The notes under the pieces were generated by a model. That model was not told the DNA's origin and did not search any database. It saw only the letters and a list, made by a program, of their open reading frames with translations. Positions 17,985 through 27,031 of a DNA stretch of 64,000 nucleotides are shown in pieces. The DNA comes from CAVVDY01 sp963819645 (GTDB lineage: Bacteria > Acidobacteriota > Terriglobia > Terriglobales > Acidobacteriaceae): the NCBI GenBank assembly GCA_963819645.1, contig CAWFWZ010000007.1:81722-145721 (forward strand), read 5' to 3'. Within the stretch, counting starts at the first letter, position 1. The number at the start of each line of letters is the position of its first letter. The position numbers and the translations under genes are program-made.

Positions 17985-19351
17985 TTACGCTCCCGCCAGC
18001 GGAGTCAGTTCGCGCTGCACCAGCGCTTCCGCCTTCGCCCAGTCGATGTCTTCGACTCGCTGCACCGAGTCGCAAAGCTCGCCCAACATGCGGTCCTGAA
18101 TCGCCCCGCGCGAGGCGGCGACGGAGTACGGCGTGCGATGGAAGGTCACCATCGCGTACTTCGGAACAAAGCGTCCGGGATACTTCTTCTCCAGCTCCAA
18201 CTCGACTTTCTTGCGGAACAGGAAACGCGGATCGGCAACCTTGTCGCGCATCTCGACGAAGTTCTCAATCGCAAGGTCGGCGATGGCGTCGGTATCGGCC
18301 TTGCGCGCCTTCTCGAATTCGGCGAACAGCGTCTGCCCAATCCGATCCGTAGCCGATCCATCAGCTCGAGCAGATAGGTGCAGTCCTCGAAGGCGCAGTT
18401 CATGCCCTGACCGAAGAACGGCACGATCGCGTGCGCCGCGTCGCCGACCAGCAGCGCCTTACCGTCAACATGCCACGGCGAGCACTTGATGGTGACCATT
18501 GCGCCGGTGGGATTGGCGAAGAAGTTCTCGATCAGATCCGGCATCAGTTCGAGCGCGTCGGGAAATTGCGACTTGAAAAAGTCATGCACCTTCTCTTCGC
18601 TGTCGAGTGCGGCGAAGCTGATGTCGCCTTCGAACGGCAGGAACAGGATGCATCCGAAGGTGCCGTCGATGTTGGGCAAAGCGATCAGCATGAAGGTGCC
18701 GCGCGGCCAGATGTGCAGCGCGTGCGTTTCCATGACGTGCTTGCCGCCGGGGCCGGCGGGAATGGTCAGCTCTTTGTAGCCGTAATCGAGATACTGCTGC
18801 GAGAAGTTGAAGCGCGGCAGTTTCAGCATCTCGTTGCGAATGGCCGACGCCGCTCCATCCGCGCCGATCACAACGTCAGACGCAACCGTGCTCTCGGCGC
18901 CGGTCTCTTCGTTGCGCAACGCCACTGCTCCGCTGCGCAGGTCGAATCCGGTGCAACGCTCGTTGAAGTGGATGGCCACGCCGTTCTGCTCGGCGGCATT
19001 CATCAGCGCGATGTTCAGGTCGGCGCGCGAGACGGAGTTGATGACCTCGGTCTCGTCCTTGCCGTACGGCATAAAAGTGAGCTCGCCGGCGACCGAGTGC
19101 ATCATGCGCCCGCGCATCGGAATGATGATGGGTTCGACCACCTGCCACAACCCGGCTTCGCGCAGCGCGTGAATGCCGCGCGTGGAGAGCGCCAGGTTGA
19201 TCGAGCGACCTGCGCTGATGTGGACCCGGCGCATGTCGGGCCGGCGCTCGTACAGCCGCACGGCGAAACCGCGCCGCACCAGCGAAATGGCGAGCAGCGG
19301 ACCGGTGAGTCCGGAACCGATCAGAGTGACTTGTTTCCGCTCCTGACTCAT
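17985..19351 (-). CDS. kmo: Kynurenine 3-monooxygenase (frameshifted)
   Basis: FAD-dependent hydroxylase forming 3-hydroxykynurenine. The N-terminus has the FAD-binding motif VTLIGSGLTGPLLAISLVRR, followed by SAGRSINLALSTRG; VVIGADGAASAIRN and LLVGDAAHAIVPFFGQGMN are the later flavin motifs. The main frame runs to about 18345; the C-terminal part continues in another frame (MRDKVADPRFLFRKKVELEL). One indel near 18345 repairs it to about 455 residues. The ATG at 19351 overlaps the likely stop of the dioxygenase gene (ATGA), and the stop abuts the kynU start. Confidence 0.93.
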
Positions 19352-20225
19352 GCGGGATGGGATCGATATCGGGCTGATGCAGCATGGTGCGTGCTTCCCA
19401 GAGCTCAGGAAACAAGCGCTTGCCAAGCGTGGTGCGCAGGTACGACGCGCCTTCTGTGCCGCCGGTGCCGCGGCGCGCGCCGATGATGCGCTCGACCACC
19501 TGAATGTGTCGCAGCCGCCAAGCGACCATCAGTTCGTCGAATTCCGTCAGCCGCTCGCAGAGATCAATCCAGTCGCGATAGCTGCGCTCGTCCTCGTAGA
19601 CATTGCGAACCGCCTCGGCGCGTTGCTGAAAGCGCTCCTCCTCGGTGGCGTTTGGGGGGAGGGCCGGGAGCGTACCGATCGTGGCCAGCGCGTCGAAGAA
19701 TACGTCGTGCAGCGATGGTGCATGCAGCCTGCGTTCCAGCCGGGCGTAGGCTTCGGGATCGGCGGCATGATGACGCAGGAGCTTTTCGTCTTTGAGGCCG
19801 CAGAGAAACTCGATTTCGCGGAACTGCTCCGATTGGAAGCCGCTGGCCGGCTCTAGCTTTTCGCGAAAGGCCATGAAGTGCGTCGGCAACATGGTTTCGA
19901 GAATCGTGAACTGAGTCACCAGCACGCGCATGATCTCGGTGCAGCGGCGAAGCAGCCGCGCGGCTTCGTAGACGTGATCACGCCATTGGCGCGACGCCAC
20001 TGCGGCAAGACTCTCAACCACAGCGTCAAGATCGTGCAGCAGCTCTTTGAACCACAATTCGTAAGTCTGGTGAATGATGATGAATAGCAGTTCGTCGTGC
20101 GTAGGCGGAGATGAGAGCTGATTTTGCAGCTTCAGCAGATCATTCACCCGCAGATAGGAGCCGTAGTTCAGCAGCGTACCGGAGTGCACCTGACCGCCGC
20201 TGCTCTCCCCCGCCGGGCGCGCCAA
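19348..20225 (-). CDS. kynA: Tryptophan 2,3-dioxygenase
   Basis: Haem enzyme that opens the indole ring to N-formylkynurenine. The family core FIIIHQTYELWFKELLHDLD, QFTILETMLPTHFMAFRE and SGFQSEQFREIEFLCG is intact, as is the C-terminal YLRTTLGKRLFPELWEART. The frame then runs on into the monooxygenase gene out of phase. A single indel near 19380 would end it at the TGA at 19348, in ATGA overlap with that gene, for about 292 residues. The start is a TTG at 20225, which is uncertain. Confidence 0.94.
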
Positions 20226-20266
20226 ATGGACAGCCGCTGTCCCTCAGTGTGTGATCTACCACAACG

Positions 20267-21277
20267 TCAGACTTCGCCTGTGGGGCGCTCAGTCCAAAAA
20301 ACTCAGCGGCATTGCCGCCCAGCATTTTCGCTTTTGCCTGCGACGACAAATCGCTTCCGCGAATCAGGGCTCCAATGTGCTCCTCACCGAGCGGATACGG
20401 ATAGTCCGAGCCGAGCAGGACACGATCTTCTCCCATGATGTCAACAAGAAGCTTCAACGAACGCTGATCGAAGATGGCGGAGTCGACGGAGAAACGGTCG
20501 AGATAGAGGGTCGGCGGCAGTTCCGCCGCGCCACGAGCCAGCGGCTGATGCTCCCAGGCATTCTGCATTCGGCCCAGGAGAAAGGCGAAGCTGCCGCCAC
20601 CATGGGCAAAACAAATACGCAATGACTTCGGCAGGCGGTCGAAGGCTCCACTCAGCACGAGAGCCGATATTGCGAGCTGTGTTTCAGCGGGCATGGCGAC
20701 CGTCCACGGCATCATGTACTTCGGCATGCGCTCAGGAGCCATCATGTCCCAGGGATGCACCAGCACCGGCGCGCCCTCGTCGGCACAGTGATGGAGGAAA
20801 GTAACGATGCCGGGATCGTCGAGGTTCTTCGGCCCAACGTGATTGCCAATCTGCACACCAACATGCCCCGCTTTCATGCATCGCGTGAGTTCTCCGCAAG
20901 ACGCGTCGATATCCTGTAGCGGTACCTGGCAAAGCGCTCTCAGGCGTCCGGGCGCGCAACGGCACAACTCCAGTGCGGCGTCATTGAAGATTTGCGCAAC
21001 TTCTAATGCCTGTTCCACGGGACGGTCATACGCGAACAGCACAGGCGTGGCAGAGATGATCTGCAGATCGACGCCCTGCCGATCCAACTCTTCGAGCCGC
21101 ACTGCCGGGTCCCAGCAAGACTGTTTGATGCGGCGGAACTCGCGGTCCCCCAACATGACCATGCCTTCCCCGTCGCCCAGGTGCTTCAGCCAGGGCCAAT
21201 CATGCGGTGCCGAAGCGCTCAGCAAAATCGGGCCACGATTCAGGGAAGAAATGGGAATGAATATCGATGGTCGGCAT
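20267..21277 (-). CDS. 2-amino-3-carboxymuconate-6-semialdehyde decarboxylase (two frameshifts)
   Basis: Zinc enzyme of the amidohydrolase superfamily that decarboxylates ACMS, diverting it from NAD synthesis. The metal-binding HxH motif MPTIDIHSHFFP starts at the ATG at 21277 in one frame; the body from DWPWLKHLGDGEGMVMLG to LGGNAAEFFGL lies in another, with HGGGSFAF and LGSDYPYPLGE. Indels near 21210 and 20290 repair it to 337 codons, ending at the TGA at 20267 as ERPTGEV. This equals the usual length. It starts 3 bases after the dioxygenase stop. Confidence 0.92.
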
Positions 21278-21280
21278 GAA

Positions 21281-21811
21281 TCAGGATCTCCCGGGATGGA
21301 CGGTGCCACATGTCTTACAACGTCGGAGCTCCTCGCTGGCGTCGAACTTTTCGAATAGCGGAGGAAGGTCTTTCACGATGCTCTTCAGCCGGACCTCTGC
21401 CCGATGTACCAGGTTGTGGCAGTTCGGGCAGTACCATTCGAAGGCGTCCACCGCTCCGTCGGGCCGCGGCATTTCGATCACGAGTCCCACAGTGTCGGCC
21501 TGGCGCTGCGGCGAGTGCCGCATATGTTTTGGCAGCAGAAATACCTCGCCCTCGCGAATCGGGATTTCCTTCGGCGGTTTCCCGGGCTCTTCCATAACGC
21601 GCAGAAAGATGTCGCCCTTCAGTTGGTAGAAGAATTCCTCGGTGGGATCGTCATGGTAGTCGCGGCGCTGGTTGGGGCCGCCGACGACGGTGACCATGAA
21701 TTCGCCGTCCTCCCACACCTGGGCATTGCCGACCGGCGGCTTGAGTTTTTCGCGGTTCTCGTCAATCCACTTTTGCAGGTTGAAAGCTCTTAGCGAGCTG
21801 ATGGACGCCAT
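21281..21811 (-). CDS. 3-hydroxyanthranilate 3,4-dioxygenase
   Basis: Cupin enzyme that opens 3-hydroxyanthranilate to ACMS. The active-site iron ligands are in YHDDPTEEFFYQLKG (His and Glu) and LPKHMRHSPQR (His). The C-terminal CPNC and CKTCGTVHPG pairs form the second, rubredoxin-like iron site of the bacterial enzyme. The 176-residue frame starts at the ATG at 21811, one base after the RidA stop; an upstream ATG at 21844 lies inside ridA. The frame is intact. Confidence 0.96.
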   Translation of the reverse strand: MASISSLRAFNLQKWIDENREKLKPPVGNAQVWEDGEFMVTVVGGPNQRRDYHDDPTEEFFYQLKGDIFLRVMEEPGKPPKEIPIREGEVFLLPKHMRHSPQRQADTVGLVIEMPRPDGAVDAFEWYCPNCHNLVHRAEVRLKSIVKDLPPLFEKFDASEELRRCKTCGTVHPGRS

Positions 21812-21812
21812 C

Positions 21813-22262
21813 CTATTCCTTTCTCGCAATCGGCTTGTAGGCAATCGCCTTCATCTCAATGAGCAGGTGCGGATGCGGCAACTGATGTACAGCAACCGTC
21901 GTTCGTGCCGGGCCTTCGTGGTCGAAGTACTCGCCGTACACCTCGTTGTAACCGGCAAAGTCATTCATGTTCACCAGGAAGGTTGATATCTCGGTCAAAT
22001 CCTTCAAGTCCGCCCCGGCGCTCGCCAGGATGTCGCGAATGTTGTCGATGACGGCACGTGTCTGTGCACGGATGTCGAGATGGGTTGTGCCCAACGCGTC
22101 TACCTCAGCGCCGGCAATGGTGTTGTCTGCGCGTCGCGAACTCGTGCCCGACACAAACAGGAAGTCTCCCGCACGCTTGATGTGCGGATAGCGACCACGA
22201 GGCGTGGCCTTCCCCTCGACAACTTTGCCTTTCATGCCGCTGTCTGCAGACACTATTTCCAT
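21813..22262 (-). CDS. 2-aminomuconate deaminase (RidA/YjgF family)
   Basis: A 149-residue RidA-fold protein. It has FLFVSGTSSRR, TRAVIDNIRDILASAGADL, the substrate-binding Arg in GPARTTVAVHQLPHP and the Glu in LIEMKAIAY. In the 2-nitrobenzoate and aminophenol pathways, a relative of this protein deaminates 2-aminomuconate to 4-oxalocrotonate. Its position between the AMS dehydrogenase and the HAA dioxygenase supports this role over a general RidA housekeeping one. Confidence 0.9.
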   Translation of the reverse strand: MEIVSADSGMKGKVVEGKATPRGRYPHIKRAGDFLFVSGTSSRRADNTIAGAEVDALGTTHLDIRAQTRAVIDNIRDILASAGADLKDLTEISTFLVNMNDFAGYNEVYGEYFDHEGPARTTVAVHQLPHPHLLIEMKAIAYKPIARKE

Positions 22263-22269
22263 CCCCTCG

Positions 22270-23781
22270 TCAGAGCCGGATGCAGATGTTGTTCAGCTCC
22301 GAGTAAAAATTGAGCGAGTGCACGCCGCCTTCACGGCCAATTCCGGAGAGCCCCACGCCTCCGAATGGTGTGCGCAGATCGCGCAGGAACCAGCAGTTCA
22401 CCCAGGTGATGCCCACATTCATCTGGCGCGCCACGCGGTGCGCACGCTTCAGGTCATTAGTCCAGATCGACGCCGCCAGACCATACTCCGTGTCATTCGC
22501 CATCGCGACGGCTTCTTCTTCCTTGTCGAAGGGAGCGATATGACACACCGGTCCAAAAATCTCTTCCTTCACGCAACAGGACGACTCCGGTAACCCGGCA
22601 AGAATCGTGGGTTGCACGTAGAATCCGTTGTCCCGCGCATCGCCGAACGTGGGGACACCGCCGCCAGTAACGATGGTAGCTCCGAGCTCGCGTGCTTTGC
22701 GAAAGTACGATAGCACTTTTTCGCGGTGCGTCGCTGAGATGAGCGGTCCCAGGTTCGTCGCCTTGTCAGAGGGCCAGCCTACGTTGAGGCTCTCGGCTTT
22801 CTGCTTCATCGCCTCGACGAACCAGTTATAGATCGAACGCTCAACATACACGCGCTCCGCACACAAGCACACCTGGCCAGTGTTCAAGAAGATGGCATCG
22901 CTCATCTGCTGAACGGTTTCGTCGCGATCGCAGTCGGCAAATATGATGGCCGGGTTCTTGCCACCAAGTTCGAACGAGACCGGCTTCACTCCAGGCGCGC
23001 AGGCCTTCATGATGGCAGCGCCAGTGCGGGATTCGCCGGTGAACGTTACAGCGTTGATTCCCGGATGGCTCACCAGATGCTCGCCGGCCGAGCCCTCGCC
23101 AAATCCATGCACCAGGTTGAATACTCCATTTGGTACGCCGGCATCACGCATTACTTCTGCGAGCAGTGTTGCGCTGGCGGGGGTCTCTTCCGACGGCTTC
23201 ACCACCACGGCGTTGCCACACGCCAGAGCGGGAGCCACCTTCCACGTGAGCAACAAGAGTGGAAGGTTCCAAGGCGTGATGATTCCGACTACGCCAACCG
23301 GCTTGCGCACGGCGTAGTTCAGCGCATGCTTGCCATCGGGAGTCTCGGTCTCAAACGCTTCGAGCGAAGCGGTTTTGATCAGGTCAGCAAAAACACGAAA
23401 GTTGGCCGCGGCGCGAGGAATGTCAAGCCGCGAAGCCAAGCTGATGGGCTTGCCGGTATCCGCCGATTCCGCCTGAACGAATTCGTCGAAGCGCGCCTCG
23501 ATGCCTTCGGCAATCTTGTACAGCATGGATGCACGCTGCCGAACTCCGCAGCCGCCCCACTCGCCTTCGACTGCCCGACGCGCGGCCCGCACGGCGGCAT
23601 CGACGAGCTCTGGCCCAGCTTCCGCGACTCGCGCGAGCAGGGTGCCGTCGGCGGGGTTGATGTCGTCGAACAACCGCTCGCTGGAGACGAAGGCTCCATC
23701 CACGAAGTTCTTCAATACCTGACTGGAAGCCGCTGCGAATTCCGCTGCTGCTTGCGGCATTACGCGATTCTGCACAGACAT
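22270..23781 (-). CDS. 2-aminomuconate 6-semialdehyde dehydrogenase
   Basis: NAD-dependent aldehyde dehydrogenase of 503 residues and the first gene of the operon. The NAD motif (VGIITPWNLPLLLLTWKVAP), catalytic Glu (FELGGKNPAIIF) and catalytic Cys (NTGQVCLCAERVYVE) are present, as is the C-terminal FGGVGLSGIGREGGVHSL. In the pathway it oxidises 2-aminomuconate semialdehyde before it can cyclise to picolinate. The specific assignment rests on the operon context plus the close fit to the subgroup; the family is certain. Confidence 0.93.
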   Translation of the reverse strand: MSVQNRVMPQAAAEFAAASSQVLKNFVDGAFVSSERLFDDINPADGTLLARVAEAGPELVDAAVRAARRAVEGEWGGCGVRQRASMLYKIAEGIEARFDEFVQAESADTGKPISLASRLDIPRAAANFRVFADLIKTASLEAFETETPDGKHALNYAVRKPVGVVGIITPWNLPLLLLTWKVAPALACGNAVVVKPSEETPASATLLAEVMRDAGVPNGVFNLVHGFGEGSAGEHLVSHPGINAVTFTGESRTGAAIMKACAPGVKPVSFELGGKNPAIIFADCDRDETVQQMSDAIFLNTGQVCLCAERVYVERSIYNWFVEAMKQKAESLNVGWPSDKATNLGPLISATHREKVLSYFRKARELGATIVTGGGVPTFGDARDNGFYVQPTILAGLPESSCCVKEEIFGPVCHIAPFDKEEEAVAMANDTEYGLAASIWTNDLKRAHRVARQMNVGITWVNCWFLRDLRTPFGGVGLSGIGREGGVHSLNFYSELNNICIRL

Positions 23782-24153
23782 AACGATTGGAATTCTAACC
23801 TGTCAGATGCCGTAAGGTTGGCCCTCGCTCGCAATCCTGTAGCGTGCGAGCCTTCAAACACCACGCTCTAACGCCTTCCGGTGTCCTAACTATGAGAGAT
23901 GTTCGGCCATAAACTATGAAAATTGGGAACGGACGGCGCGGCAAATAACTCACTGTTGATCAACTCCCGGCTCGAGGCCGTCCAGTGGCGGACGCCATCA
24001 TGCCGCAAATGCGCTCCATCCCCTTACGCAACGCCGTTATCACTTCTTCAACTTATCCAGCATGACGCAATGGCCGCTCTACGCTCAGGCATTCAATTGG
24101 TTGGGAACGTGCACTGGATTGAAGGAGTCGTACAGCACGGGCAAGGGGGCATC
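23782..24153. other. Divergent spacer between the kynurenine operon and the LytTR gene
   Basis: About 370 bases should hold the promoters of both the operon and the LytTR regulator. No repeat or clear operator could be picked out by eye. Confidence 0.4.
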
Positions 24154-24939
24154 ATGCGTGGGGCAGTTCGCGCGGAGCATCAACAATGCCGCGTTCGACA
24201 AGGCGAAGGCAACATAAGAATTGTGTTGCTGGAAGACAACTTGGCGCTGAGGCGCAGATTACAAGACGTAATCGCCGAGGATCCGGCATTTGTAGTCGTC
24301 GGATACGCCGATTCATGGGACCAGTGTGAACCGCTTCTTGAGGAACACCTGCCTGAGCTGTTGATTGCGAGGGCTGCTCTGTTGCCGCCCGAAGTTAACT
24401 TCGAAGCGTCCGGATTGCCGATTGTTCTGCACCCGCGAGCTACCAGCGACTCCGATCAGCCTGACGTTGATCGCACATCGCAAGAGTTTCGCGACCAACT
24501 TGTACGAGTTCGGCAGGAAGTATATTCACGAAAAGCTTGCGAGCTATCGCTGCTCCTCGATCATTATTTGGAGGGACTGAACAGTTTCAGTCACCTTTCT
24601 ACCCTTCGAGCTTGCCACGCTGGAGAGAGCATCGAGATACCGGTGAGCCAGATCGGGATGATTGAAGCTTCAGGTAATTATGTGCGGCTCTATGCATACG
24701 GTAAGGTGTACACGCTACGTGAGACTCTTTCGTGCCTTCAGGCCAAGCTCGACCCCAGCGTCTTTCTGAGGGCGCATCGCTCATACTTAGTGAATCTCCG
24801 ATGTATTTCCCACCTCTCGTCGCCAGATGCTGGGGCATCTCTGCTCGTCCTTAATGATGGCAACACGATTCCGATTGGGCCGAATTATCGAGATCAAGTA
24901 GAGCGTCTATTTGAATCAGGCGATGAGCTTGTCGCCTGA
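24154..24939 (+). CDS. LytTR-family response regulator with degenerate receiver
   Basis: A protein of about 261 residues starting at the ATG at 24154 with caagggggc just upstream. The N-terminal receiver-like half begins IRIVLLEDNLALRRRL, but the strand that should carry the phosphoacceptor Asp reads LPELLIARAALL, with no Asp. The C-terminal LytTR DNA-binding domain is complete (IGMIEASGNYVRLYAYGK, VYTLRETLSCLQAKL, FLRAHRSYLVNL). It may act without phosphorylation. It is divergent from the kynurenine operon and may control it; this is inference. Confidence 0.85.
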   Translation: MRGAVRAEHQQCRVRQGEGNIRIVLLEDNLALRRRLQDVIAEDPAFVVVGYADSWDQCEPLLEEHLPELLIARAALLPPEVNFEASGLPIVLHPRATSDSDQPDVDRTSQEFRDQLVRVRQEVYSRKACELSLLLDHYLEGLNSFSHLSTLRACHAGESIEIPVSQIGMIEASGNYVRLYAYGKVYTLRETLSCLQAKLDPSVFLRAHRSYLVNLRCISHLSSPDAGASLLVLNDGNTIPIGPNYRDQVERLFESGDELVA

Positions 24940-25366
24940 ACAACAATCAACGTGACGAGGCGCGGGAATGTCGCAAGCGATATCCCCGCCTCACTTGCGG
25001 GGTCAAGGATTTGGTGGCAACTTCCCTGCACGTCAAGATTCGCCGAGGAGCTGGTTGACACGCGACATCACTTCGAAGGCGTCAGCTACGTAAAGCACGT
25101 CAGCCTTCCCGCGTGCCCATCCGCAATTAGGATCAAGGTTGATCGCGCACCGCTCGCCAATGAATCGCCAGCCGACCGTCGCTACTCCGATTCCGCGACG
25201 CTGTTTCAGGCGCTTGGGGGAGGATGGTGGAACGAAAAACAATCTGAGGGAACGAGGTCTAACCCTTGAAGTCGGGCTTTAACGCGAAGTATTCGTCGTC
25301 TCGTAGCGTCATGACGCTATTGCTGCCACCGCGGTAGGAGCGACGGTGGCACGACGCGAACCAGAA
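24940..25366. other. Gene-free stretch
   Basis: About 430 bases with no convincing gene. A hairpin (tgccaccg and cggtggca, 25325-25352) lies near the right end without a T tract, just after the stop of the zinc-finger gene; it could be a weak terminator. Confidence 0.4.
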
Positions 25367-25558
25367 CTACGCCTTCTTTGTTGCGTCGGTGGTTACCTGC
25401 GCAAGCTCATCCGTCTCGTCGTCGCGGCTCGCGTCCGCCTCGAAAGCCGCCAGCTTCCGCTTGGCATGTGATACGGGGTTTGCTTTGCCAGTAAGGGTAT
25501 GACATCTTTGCCCGGGCTTGGCGCCACACTCCGGACACTCGATATCGATTGCGTTCAT
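25367..25558 (-). CDS. Small zinc-finger protein
   Basis: A 63-residue protein. The N-terminal part CPECGAKPGQRCHTLTG followed by VSHAKRK has three Cys and a His, the arrangement of small zinc-binding proteins often found in phages and actinobacteria. The C-terminal tail is acidic. It is the downstream neighbour of the cupin gene on the same strand. It could bind nucleic acid; no direct evidence. Confidence 0.7.
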   Translation of the reverse strand: MNAIDIECPECGAKPGQRCHTLTGKANPVSHAKRKLAAFEADASRDDETDELAQVTTDATKKA

Positions 25559-25616
25559 GGCTTAAGTTTACCTGAACTCGCTCTTGGCGATATCAGGTCG
25601 AAGAGACGCAGCGAGC

Positions 25617-26009
25617 TCATCCTTTGTGGGAGTGCTTGGCCGGAAGCCCGAGCCGCTGCGCTGTTTCGGCGCCAAAATCAAACTCGATCAACACCGCCGG
25701 CTGGTCACCCACTACCCATCCATCGTGACCAGGTTCGATGGCAACCACTTGCGGCGCGCGGTACTCCAGCACGCAGCCATCGTGAAATTCCATGTGGATT
25801 TCGCCCTGCGCCAGAAATCCCACATGCGCGTGCATGCAGAAATCCGTGCCCACCAGCGGCTTCATGTTCCTCGACCAGCGGAATCCAACCGGATAGACCA
25901 CTCGCCTCACCCGGGAATTTCCGACCTTGGCCATATCGATTTTCACTCCGCCAACTTCAGAGTGGTCAGCGCCTTCCATCGGCTTTAGCAAATCACTTGC
26001 TGCGGTCAT
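25617..26009 (-). CDS. Cupin-domain protein
   Basis: A single cupin barrel of about 130 residues. The two metal-binding motifs are only partly matched: CMHAHVGFLAQGEIHMEF (His-x-His and downstream Glu) and IEPGHDGWVVGD (His). The start at 26009 is chosen because AAGGAGG lies seven bases upstream; upstream ATGs at 26015, 26030 and 26096 are less well placed. The substrate is unknown. It is divergent from the DUF1275 gene. Confidence 0.8.
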   Translation of the reverse strand: MTAASDLLKPMEGADHSEVGGVKIDMAKVGNSRVRRVVYPVGFRWSRNMKPLVGTDFCMHAHVGFLAQGEIHMEFHDGCVLEYRAPQVVAIEPGHDGWVVGDQPAVLIEFDFGAETAQRLGLPAKHSHKG

Positions 26010-26197
26010 GACCATGCCTCCTTCGCGCATTCCATCCTCGGTGTTATAGCACGCGGCGCAATCAAAGATGCACGCCTTTAATCTTGGTTCCGACATTGCG
26101 ATTTACTTCGCTCTGTGATCGCAACCCGAAAGCAACCTTGTTTTGGTGCTCGCCCAACCGCCAGTGGTATTACTCTGCTACATGTTTAGGAGCAACC

Positions 26198-26866
26198 ATG
26201 GCACAGAGCAACGCAGACGAGAGTGCGGGACGCGCATTGCCGGTCTTGTTGGCGCTCATCGCGGGATACCTTGACGGATACGGACTACGTTTCCTGGGCG
26301 CGTACGTTTCGTTCATGAGCGGCAACACGACGAACACCGGGATGTACAGCGGAGAACGGGCCTTTCACTCCGCTGTACCCTCGGGCGTGGCAATCGCATT
26401 GTTCGTTACCGGAAGTGTCCTGGGAAATCTAGTGATCCATTCACGGCTGCGCCGGTCCCATCGCGTGGTGTTCGGCCTGATCGCAGGGTTGCTGGCGGCT
26501 GCCGCTGCGCTTGAACAAGGCGGCATAGCCGTCGCAACATTTGAAATCGCGCTGATCAGCCTCGCCATGGGCATGATGAATCCGGCAATATCGAAGTTCG
26601 GTCCCGAGCCGGTCAGTCTCACGTTTGTAACCGGAACTCTCAACCGAATGGGTGGCCATCTCGCTACCGCCCTCATGCCCGGATCGTTGGATTCGTCAGA
26701 GTCGAGAAGCTCTCATCTACTACGCGCCGGCATTGACGCAACTATGTGGTCGGGGTTCCTCATCGGGGCCATACTCTCCGGATTGCTGGCATCGTCGTCG
26801 AAGGGGTGGGCGCTCTGGCCTCCGTGTCTTGTTATCACCGCGCTGGTAGTGTTCGACGTAACCTAA
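26198..26866 (+). CDS. DUF1275 (YoaK-family) membrane protein
   Basis: A polytopic membrane protein of about 222 residues. The family signature is at the N-terminus: IAGYLDGYGLRFLGAYVSFMSGNTTNTG. Further hydrophobic segments follow (VAIALFVTGSVLGNLVIH, VFGLIAGLLAAAAAL, AISKFGPEPVSLTFVTGTLNR). The start at 26198 has AGGAG seven bases upstream. The family has no established transport function. Confidence 0.88.
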   Translation: MAQSNADESAGRALPVLLALIAGYLDGYGLRFLGAYVSFMSGNTTNTGMYSGERAFHSAVPSGVAIALFVTGSVLGNLVIHSRLRRSHRVVFGLIAGLLAAAAALEQGGIAVATFEIALISLAMGMMNPAISKFGPEPVSLTFVTGTLNRMGGHLATALMPGSLDSSESRSSHLLRAGIDATMWSGFLIGAILSGLLASSSKGWALWPPCLVITALVVFDVT

Positions 26867-27031
26867 ATGCCATCGACGAATACACTTTCGTAACTTGCAC
26901 GTACTCACATTGCCTGCTACGGTCGGCTCATCCGGGCATCGTCTACCGGTGTAGATGGCAGTCGTCGTCTCGCATTCACCAGTAAACAAGTTCTGGCCAA
27001 CAGACTAGCTTCGCCGCATAGGAGCAGAGCC

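Noticed and set aside
18431..19486. A 351-residue plus-strand frame
   Set aside because: Antisense to kynurenine monooxygenase and low in recognisable motifs.
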